From Gammaproteobacteria bacterium RIFCSPHIGHO2_12_FULL_38_11 (GTDB lineage Bacteria > Pseudomonadota > Gammaproteobacteria > Coxiellales > Coxiellaceae): a stretch of DNA of 6,135 nucleotides. The stretch is from positions 628-6,762 of the forward strand of contig MGXX01000076.1 of the NCBI GenBank assembly GCA_001801515.1, in the 5' to 3' direction. The translations under genes and the position numbers were made by a program. The notes beneath the pieces are model-generated. The model ran no database searches and was not told where the DNA came from. It saw only the letters and a list, made by a program, of their open reading frames with translations. Numbering within the stretch: the first letter of the stretch is position 1; each line of letters begins with the position of its first letter. This document shows positions 1 to 4,741 of the stretch, in pieces.

Positions 1-128
1 CGAGGTTTTATTTTTTAATGGATTATGTTGTGAATCAACAAGGCTGTAAAATTGCATGCCATTATGAAAAATGGTTTGATGATTTTAAAAATACGTGGAA
101 TATGCCGATTCCGGATTTGATTTCATAG
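1..128 (+). CDS. 3' end of an unrecognised gene (5' end outside the window)
   Basis: An open frame enters from the left edge and stops at TAG 126-128. It gives about 41 residues of a normal-looking, mixed polar and aromatic C-terminus, including KIACHYEKWFDDF and ending WNMPIPDLIS. There is an in-frame ATG at 18, but no convincing ribosome binding site is visible before it, so I read this as the tail of a longer protein rather than a 36-residue peptide. I do not recognise the family from so short a piece. An opposite-strand open frame overlaps this stretch but reads less like protein here. Confidence 0.5.
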   Translation, partial: RFYFLMDYVVNQQGCKIACHYEKWFDDFKNTWNMPIPDLIS

Positions 129-300
129 TACTCTAGTTGCAAACACATTCCGAAATTCAGGTGCCTGCTTCGTAGCTTCCAGGAGCTCAACGCTCGGGGT
201 TCTGAGGCTAGTGTGTTGTAAAATTCAAGCGCTTGCTCTGTCGCCTTCATGGGTGGAGCAAAAACTTTTGTGTAGATACCACTATTTTTCAAAGAAGGTA
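129..300. other. Higher-GC stretch of unclear origin, possible gene or repeat remnant
   Basis: This stretch is visibly richer in G and C than the AT-rich DNA around it. On the - strand an open frame starts at an ATG at 292-290 and continues leftwards to 62, giving 76 residues. The part lying in this stretch (about residues 1-55) looks fairly protein-like, with KATEQALEFYNTLASEPRAL followed by a basic segment. The remainder overlaps the tail of the + strand gene. No Shine-Dalgarno site is obvious. It may be a small hypothetical gene, a fragment of a larger one, or part of a dispersed repeat. I do not recognise it. Confidence 0.2.
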
Positions 301-423
301 ATCACGAGCGCTAAAATTATCGTTTAAATTAATGACAGGGGAGCTATTACAATCAGTAGCGGTGATATCCGGCTGGCTATTTCACTAGAATTATACCTGC
401 CGATTCTTGCGACGGGAATATAA
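301..423 (+). pseudogene. Decayed AbrB/VapB-type antitoxin fragment
   Basis: Read in the frame that ends at TAA 421-423, this stretch gives ITSAKIIV, an in-frame stop at 325-327, then INDRGAITISS followed by GDIRLAISLE. The SpoVT/AbrB-like VapB antitoxins have a similar N-terminus: a short basic strand, a G-x-(I/V)-T-(I/L) strand, then an IRxALGL helix. After LE the resemblance ends and only about ten unrelated residues remain before the stop, so most of the C-terminal half is missing. The stop touches the ATG of the downstream PIN-domain gene, the usual VapBC spacing. The match rests on reading by eye over about 25 residues, so it is tentative. Confidence 0.35.
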
Positions 424-780
424 ATGAACGGGGTGGACACCAATGTTTTAGTCCGAATTCTTATTGCTGACGATCAAATTCAAACACGCAAAGCAGTTAA
501 ATTAATTGAAAATCAAATTTCAGTATTTGTTAGCGTTATTGTGCTTTGCGAAATAATTTGGGTGCTGCAATCACGCTATGGATTTAATAAAAGCCAGTTA
601 ATTAGCGCGTTAGAAAAAATTCTAAAAATAATTCGCTTCTTAATTTTTCCTGCGATAAAACCCTCTATTGCCAATACAGGGCTTGATTGATATTCTGACC
701 TCGTTTTTTTTACTAAAAACATGCAAACTGCTTGCCTGAGTGAATGCACACATATCACCTTAATAACCACTGATACACCG
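424..780 (+). pseudogene. VapC-like PIN-domain toxin, broken in its C-terminal half
   Basis: The open part (424-690, 88 residues) begins MNGVDTNVLVRIL, the canonical start of a VapC PIN-domain ribonuclease with the first metal-binding Asp (D5). It continues to a second acidic site in CEIIWVLQSRYGF (E43). VapC proteins are usually about 130 residues and carry two further acidic residues in the second half, so this product should not be active. Remnants of that half remain. A shifted frame at about 630-683 reads LLNF then LYCQYRA. Back in the first frame, just after the TGA at 688-690, come YSDLVFF and later THITLITTDTP, resembling the DFSD and TFD motifs. The tail overlaps the 3' end of the opposite-strand ATPase gene. 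PIN identity is confident; the exact number of lesions is not. Confidence 0.7.
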
Positions 781-2029
781 GCATCACCATCACAGTCTGA
801 TGTTGAGAAAGTGCAATTGTTTCAGTTTCATCTAACGTTAAAATCAATCCTTCTGTCAGTTTCAACTCATTCATTGCAACCGTGAGCGCTGTCAATTCAC
901 GCTTACGTGTTTTTTCATTCGTCAATGATTCGCAAACTTGAATCAGTAATACATTTTTTTTATTTTCCTGAATGATAAAATCAACTTCGAGATTGTTTTC
1001 TGTTCGATAATAAAAAACAGACTCATAGCGACGACGCAATTCCAAAAAAACCATATTTTCGAGATATTTTCCGGTATTTCGACTAAATTGAATGCTCATC
1101 GCATTTACCAAACCCGTATCAATAGCATAAATTTTTTTTTGTGAAATGGTTCGCTGCAAAATGGAATAAGCATAGCTATCAACCGTAAAAATCAAATAAG
1201 AATTTTCCAGGTAATATAAATAATTTTTAACCGTATTGACGCTGCCCAAGTTTAATGAATTTTTGAGCTTAGTATAAGAAATCAGCGTGCCAATATTACT
1301 CATTAAATATAGCGCCAATTCACGTAGCGCACGAACAGCGTGAATTTCATAACGGACAATAATGTCTTTGTATATTATGTTTTCGTACAGTGTTGTCAAA
1401 ATATGGGATAATCGATAAGTTACATATTCTGGTATACCACCCAATTCCATATAATCATTAAATTGTTTTTTGAGTAACGCCCGCTCACTCGTCATCAAAA
1501 AACTATTTTCGCCGTACTTAATTTTATGGTAATGCAAAAATTCTTTAAATGAATAAGGCAATAATTCGATTTGGATATAACGGCCTGTTAACTTAGTGCC
1601 CAGCTCTTTGCTGAGCAAAGAAGCATTTGAGCCTGTAATAATAAATTTCATTTTTTCATTTTGCAGACGACGCACAAAACGTTCCCACTCAGGAATATTT
1701 TGGACCTCATCCAAAAAAAATATTGATCGCTCACCATAAAGCTCTAACATGACTTCATATAACACACTAAAATCTTGAACGTCAAAACCAACCAAGCGTT
1801 CATCTTCAAGGTTAAAATAATAAACGTCCCCACCGTATTCGTTCTTGATAAGCTGTAGCAAAAGGGTTGATTTTCCAGCGCGCCGCAGACCCGCAACCAC
1901 CAGCGCATGGGGTATCGGCAAGTGCGCCATGAGTTCAGTGTATTTGTCTCGTTCTATCCCAACTTCTTCCGCCATCAATGCTTTTTTTTGTTCTAATACG
2001 AGACTTTTTAGCAGTTGTTTATCAAACAT
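755..2029 (-). CDS. AAA-family ATPase with C-terminal DUF4143 domain
   Basis: The 424-residue protein has a P-loop ATPase domain at about residues 35-160. Its Walker A is GLRRAGKST (47-55), its Walker B is SIFFLDEVQ (102-110, D107 and E108), and ITGSN (131-135) resembles a sensor motif. A likely winged-helix segment lies at about 235-285. The C-terminal DUF4143 region (about 320-424) contains YLENMVFLELRRR, YYRTENNLEVDF and LIQVCES, a layout resembling PD-(D/E)XK nuclease folds. The lysine position of that fold is Cys here, so nuclease activity is doubtful. Length and architecture are normal for the family, which is abundant in accessory regions and mostly of unknown cellular role. The start is well supported: AGGAG lies six bases before ATG, behind a near-consensus promoter. 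It is convergent with the dead vapC and divergent from the MATE gene, with no operon partner. Confidence 0.93.
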   Translation of the reverse strand: MFDKQLLKSLVLEQKKALMAEEVGIERDKYTELMAHLPIPHALVVAGLRRAGKSTLLLQLIKNEYGGDVYYFNLEDERLVGFDVQDFSVLYEVMLELYGERSIFFLDEVQNIPEWERFVRRLQNEKMKFIITGSNASLLSKELGTKLTGRYIQIELLPYSFKEFLHYHKIKYGENSFLMTSERALLKKQFNDYMELGGIPEYVTYRLSHILTTLYENIIYKDIIVRYEIHAVRALRELALYLMSNIGTLISYTKLKNSLNLGSVNTVKNYLYYLENSYLIFTVDSYAYSILQRTISQKKIYAIDTGLVNAMSIQFSRNTGKYLENMVFLELRRRYESVFYYRTENNLEVDFIIQENKKNVLLIQVCESLTNEKTRKRELTALTVAMNELKLTEGLILTLDETETIALSQHQTVMVMPVYQWLLR

Positions 2030-2033
2030 AGGC

Positions 2034-2038
2034 TTCTC
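2034..2038 (-). promoter_or_regulatory. Shine-Dalgarno site of the ATPase gene
   Basis: On the - strand AGGAG lies six bases upstream of the ATG at 2029, an ideal distance. It fixes the start of the ATPase gene. Confidence 0.7.
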
Positions 2039-2050
2039 CTGTCATTTATA

Positions 2051-2079
2051 ATGATAGGATTTATATCTTATAATGTCAA
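2051..2079 (-). promoter_or_regulatory. Sigma-70 promoter of the ATPase gene
   Basis: On the - strand there is a perfect -35 TTGACA (2079-2074), a 17-bp spacer and the -10 TATCAT (2056-2051, five of six consensus bases). Transcription would start near 2044, leaving a leader of about 15 nt that contains the AGGAG site. This is the strongest promoter-like match I see in the window. Confidence 0.7.
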
Positions 2080-2088
2080 TATAAATGA

Positions 2089-2116
2089 TTTACTGTCGAG
2101 AACAGGGCGATATAAT
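2089..2116 (+). promoter_or_regulatory. Candidate promoter of the MATE gene
   Basis: TTTACT (2089-2094, four of six -35 bases), a 16-bp spacer and a perfect TATAAT (2111-2116) lie upstream of the proposed ATG at 2216, giving a 5' leader of about 90 nt. Two other TATAAT strings on this strand (2047-2052 and 2069-2074) have poorer -35 partners. Confidence 0.45.
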
Positions 2117-2215
2117 CAGCGGTTCACGGCGCGACTCTGTAAAAACACGGTATTGCTCATATTTGCATCGCCTGTTATTCTCATCGTGATTTTACAGCCA
2201 GTAACGGGGTTTTTC

Positions 2216-3577
2216 ATGCCACTTCCCACCTCTCAAATTCAACGCGTTTTTAAATTATCCCTACCAATGGCAGGTTCGCGATTTCTGCAAATGGCCAGTG
2301 GTTTTATTGGAACGATGATGTTGGCACATTTAGGGCGAGAAGTACTGGCTTCCTGTGCATTAATTAATGCAACACTATCAGCAATATTATTAATTTTTAT
2401 TTCGATTGTTTTTTCATTGAGTTTTATTGTTGGGCAATCTTTTGGCGCGAAGAAATATGACGAAATTGGTGCTTTGGTTCAGCAAGGTTTTTTTCTATCA
2501 TTTGTATTGAGCATCATCATGCTCGTATTTTTTTGGTACGCTGCTGATTTTCTACGTTTGTTTAATGAACCCCCTGAAATGCTTGTTTATGTAAATCAAT
2601 ATTTTCATGCCTTAATGTGGGGTGTGATTCCCATTTTATTGCAATCTTGTTTAGAACAATTTTGTTACGGCATTTTAAAACAACGATTGGTGATTATTTT
2701 AAATGCCTTGAGTTTGTTAATTGGTGTGCCTATTGCTTATGGTTTAATTTTTGGAAAATGGGGCTTACCTGCTTTGGGTGTGACTGGCTTGGGCTTAACC
2801 TTTGCCATTCAAGCGTGGTTTGATTTTATGTTATTATTAATTTGCTGTTATATGATGCACGATTTCAAAAAATTCGATTTATTTAAATCACGTTCTCATA
2901 AAGGTTTAATTTATCTTAGACAAATTCTCAAAATAGGTTGGCCGATGAGTGTGCAATTTGGCGGTGAATTAAGTGCTTTTTTTGTGGTGACAATGATGGT
3001 GGGGTGGTTGGGGGCTAATGCGTTAGCGGCTGTGCAGGTTACACAACAGTGGATGTTTTTAATTGTGGTGCCTATTTTTGCGATGTCAGAAGCGGCGGGA
3101 ATTTTGGTAAGTCAGGCGGTGGGTGCAAAAGAATATTTTAACTTAAATGCGATTACGAATGCGAGTTTGCTTTCTTCTTTGGGCTTGGTGGCAACATTTG
3201 GCATTGGGTTTATATTTTTTCCTGATTTTTTTGCTTCATTTTATATTAATATTCACCTTGCGAAAAATAATGAAATTATGCATTTAATTCGCATTTTATT
3301 TATTATCATGACCTTTACGCTGATTTTATCAAGTATGCGTGATGTGATGTCAGGATCGCTTCGCGGATTATTTGATACACAATTTCCGATGAAAATTGGT
3401 TTATTGGTGATGTGGTGTTTGGTTATTCCGTTGGGCTATTTATTTGCGTTTCCGCTTCATATGAATGTGATCGGATTTAAAGTGGGCGGCAATATTGGAT
3501 TATTTATTGGCGCTGTGATTATTTATTGGCGCTGGATTTCGCAGGTTCGGCGTGCTAGTGAATTGATACAGGAATAG
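2216..3577 (+). CDS. MATE-family multidrug/Na+(H+) antiporter (NorM-like)
   Basis: This inner-membrane exporter is 453 residues from ATG 2216, the usual MATE length, with about twelve hydrophobic segments. The two pseudo-symmetric halves are visible: LSLPMAGSRFLQ (14-25) and GQSFGAKKYDE (73-83) in the first, IGWPMSVQFGGE (240-251) and SQAVGAKEYFN (299-309) in the second. SLRGLFDTQFP (381-391) is the typical LRGxxDT element, and a charged loop at 215-230 separates the halves. MATE proteins expel cationic drugs or metabolites using Na+ or H+ gradients; the substrate cannot be told here. The frame is open from 2015, but starting there would add 67 residues that overlap the divergent ATPase start and both promoters. 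ATG 2216 gives a family-typical N-terminus, although only a weak GGGG at 2206-2209 serves as ribosome binding site. No partner gene is adjacent. Confidence 0.92.
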   Translation: MPLPTSQIQRVFKLSLPMAGSRFLQMASGFIGTMMLAHLGREVLASCALINATLSAILLIFISIVFSLSFIVGQSFGAKKYDEIGALVQQGFFLSFVLSIIMLVFFWYAADFLRLFNEPPEMLVYVNQYFHALMWGVIPILLQSCLEQFCYGILKQRLVIILNALSLLIGVPIAYGLIFGKWGLPALGVTGLGLTFAIQAWFDFMLLLICCYMMHDFKKFDLFKSRSHKGLIYLRQILKIGWPMSVQFGGELSAFFVVTMMVGWLGANALAAVQVTQQWMFLIVVPIFAMSEAAGILVSQAVGAKEYFNLNAITNASLLSSLGLVATFGIGFIFFPDFFASFYINIHLAKNNEIMHLIRILFIIMTFTLILSSMRDVMSGSLRGLFDTQFPMKIGLLVMWCLVIPLGYLFAFPLHMNVIGFKVGGNIGLFIGAVIIYWRWISQVRRASELIQE

Positions 3578-3619
3578 AAATTAACACCATTTTTAAATTT
3601 TACAATAATCTTTAACAGT

Positions 3620-3769
3620 GTCAATGGAAGCGAGAGCGCTAGCGACCGCGAAACTTGCGCGTTCAATAACGTTTTTTATGATCGAACAAATACGAACAAA
3701 CCCCTGATGAGATACAGCACCACTGTGCATGCAAGTTTCGCGGTCGCTAGCGCTCTCGCTTCCATTGAC
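3620..3769. repeat. Inverted-repeat element with perfect 39-bp arms
   Basis: Arm 1 (3620-3658) begins GTCAATGGAAGCGAGAGCGC and ends CGAAACTTGC. Arm 2 (3731-3769) is its exact reverse complement over all 39 bases. They enclose a 72-bp AT-richer loop that contains two GAACAAA copies ten bases apart (3684 and 3694). The arms are about 59% GC, well above the surrounding DNA. I see no target-site duplication outside the arms and no U-tract, so neither a recent transposon insertion nor a simple terminator is proven. A MITE-like or dispersed palindromic repeat is the best reading. Confidence 0.85.
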
Positions 3770-3947
3770 TTCGAATCAACTACACAATTAAAAGTTGAGA
3801 ATGGCGTTAGGGAATATAATTCGTTTATTTTAAACCAACAAGCGTGAAATACGTCATATCATTTTCTAAAATATCAAGAAATAAATTTGTGTTTTTTTCA
3901 CATTCCCCGAATATAACTTTCCAGATACTTCTCATATAATTTCGATA

Positions 3948-3976
3948 TTGACAACCTATCTTTATGTAACTACAAT
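3948..3976 (+). promoter_or_regulatory. brnTA promoter, predicted to give a leaderless mRNA
   Basis: A perfect -35 TTGACA (3948-3953), a 17-bp spacer and the -10 TACAAT (3971-3976, five of six) sit only five bases before the brnT ATG at 3982. The expected start point, six or seven bases beyond the -10, falls on or next to the A of that ATG. No Shine-Dalgarno sequence is present upstream of brnT, which agrees with leaderless translation. BrnA-type antitoxins repress their own promoter, but I see no strong palindromic operator, only a loose GATA/TATC pair at 3944-3960. Confidence 0.6.
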
Positions 3977-3981
3977 CAAAT

Positions 3982-4308
3982 ATGAAAATTACTTTTGATT
4001 CAAAGAAGTCTGATAAAAATGTGCGGGATAGGAATTTGTCGTTTGATCGAGCGGCTGATTTTGATTGGGGAACTGCGGTAACTTTCGAAGATAGGCGTTT
4101 CGCTTATCCTGAGCAGCGTTTAGTTACAACGGGTTTTTTAGGCGAACGATTGCATGTATTGTGTTTTACGCCTATTGGTGATGATATAAGAATAATTAGT
4201 TTTCGAAAAGCAAATGCTCGAGAGATAAAACAATATGAAAAAAAAATCAAAGAGTTTCAAAGCAGCTCGATCTTCCAAGAGGAAGCCGCTAACCAACAAA
4301 GATGGTGA
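3982..4308 (+). CDS. brnT: BrnT-family toxin (type II toxin-antitoxin, ribonuclease)
   Basis: The 108-residue protein shows the BrnT layout: N-terminal ITFDSKKSDKNVRDRNLSF (3-21), an acidic and aromatic stretch through VTFEDRRFAYPEQR (33-46), a hydrophobic strand ERLHVLCFTP (55-64) and the signature RIISFRKANAREIKQYEKK (70-88). BrnT toxins have a RelE-like fold, cleave RNA and stop translation until bound by BrnA. Family members usually end near the QYE helix at about 90 residues. Here about 20 more residues follow, encoded by DNA that also encodes the start of brnA, from which it overlaps by 74 bp. It lacks a ribosome binding site and is probably read from a leaderless message. The frame and signature are intact, so it may be functional. 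Confidence 0.88.
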   Translation: MKITFDSKKSDKNVRDRNLSFDRAADFDWGTAVTFEDRRFAYPEQRLVTTGFLGERLHVLCFTPIGDDIRIISFRKANAREIKQYEKKIKEFQSSSIFQEEAANQQRW

Positions 4309-4564
4309 AGTCAGAGAGCTGACAGCTGCAGATTTCCGTTTAATGCGCCCTGCAAGTGAAGTATTACCCCCCGATTTATGGAAAGCCATTTGTGAGCGCA
4401 AAGTAGGGCAACGTGGTCCGCAGAAAAAAGCGACTAAAATATCTATTACGCTGCGTTACAGTCCTGAGGTGGTCCATTATTTCAAATCAACCGGTGAAGG
4501 TTGGCAAACCAAAATGGATGAAGCGCTTAAGGAATGGATTAAAGAACATAAAAGCGCTGCTTAG
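4235..4564 (+). CDS. brnA: BrnA-family antitoxin (ribbon-helix-helix DNA-binding)
   Basis: The 109-residue protein is the partner of the overlapping brnT. It has a very basic N-terminus (residues 1-18), a BrnA-like RELTAADFRLMRPASEVLP segment (27-45), the linker RGPQKKATK (60-68) and a C-terminal ribbon-helix-helix: strand ISITLRYSPEVVHYF (69-83), then GEGWQTKMDEAL and KEWIKEH (87-105). In this family the C-terminal part dimerises and binds the shared promoter, while the protein neutralises BrnT. The ATG at 4235 has only a weak GAGAG ten bases upstream (4220-4224), so translation may be coupled to brnT. Its stop TAG (4562-4564) spans the left border of the palindromic element. Removing that element would leave a TAA stop and the same protein. 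Confidence 0.88.
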   Translation: MKKKSKSFKAARSSKRKPLTNKDGEVRELTAADFRLMRPASEVLPPDLWKAICERKVGQRGPQKKATKISITLRYSPEVVHYFKSTGEGWQTKMDEALKEWIKEHKSAA

Positions 4565-4741
4565 GAACATGTACGAAATAACTTGGACAATTGATCATCC
4601 AATATGACGCGATCTTTAAATGTTTCTCATTCGAAAATGTTCGAAATGCAATAAGCATTCCTTCACATTTTCTCAATCGAAACATTTAAATCTCACGCCA
4701 TCTTGGACGATCAATTGTCCAAGTTATTTCGTACATGTTCC
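4564..4741. mobile_element. 178-bp palindromic MITE-like element with TTA direct repeats
   Basis: The left end GGAACATGTACGAAATAACT at 4564 is matched by its reverse complement ending at 4741. Including the flanking A/T pair, 34 bases match perfectly (4563-4596 with 4709-4742). Pairing continues inward to 4626/4679 with only six mismatches in 64 positions, and a small central hairpin lies at 4645-4659 (AATGC, AATAA, GCATT). TTA stands on both sides (4561-4563 and 4742-4744), as expected for a 3-bp or TA target duplication. There is no transposase, so it would be non-autonomous. It lies exactly between the convergent brnA and RND genes and overlaps both stop codons. The alternative is a static terminator-like palindrome, though no immediate U-tract follows the stem. 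Confidence 0.7.

Larger units (their letters stand above)
3578..3981. other. Gene-free interval of about 400 bp
   Basis: Between the MATE stop and brnT I find no supported gene on either strand. The interval holds the 39-bp inverted-repeat element (3620-3769) and the brnTA promoter at its right end. The AT-rich part at 3770-3945 shows nothing I can name. No clear intrinsic terminator for the MATE gene is visible directly after its stop. Confidence 0.6.

Noticed and set aside
700..754. Possible intrinsic terminator for the ATPase gene: a GCAA/TTGC stem followed by a T-run on the - strand
   Set aside because: The stem is only four base pairs, too weak to call, although the T-rich stretch is real.
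576..770. A 64-codon - strand frame over the vapC remnant
   Set aside because: It is explained as the complement of the PIN-domain remnant and overlaps the end of the ATPase gene.
2015..2215. N-terminal extension of 67 residues on the MATE frame, starting at ATG 2015 or 2051
   Set aside because: It would run through the divergent ATPase start and both promoters, has no family counterpart, and ATG 2216 already gives the normal MATE length and N-terminus.
3620..3769. Inverted repeat as a Rho-independent terminator of the MATE gene
   Set aside because: The loop is 72 bases, and no U-tract follows either arm, unlike an intrinsic terminator.
4138..4401. An 87-codon - strand frame across brnT/brnA
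   Set aside because: It is antisense to two genes with clear family signatures, and its protein shows no domain.
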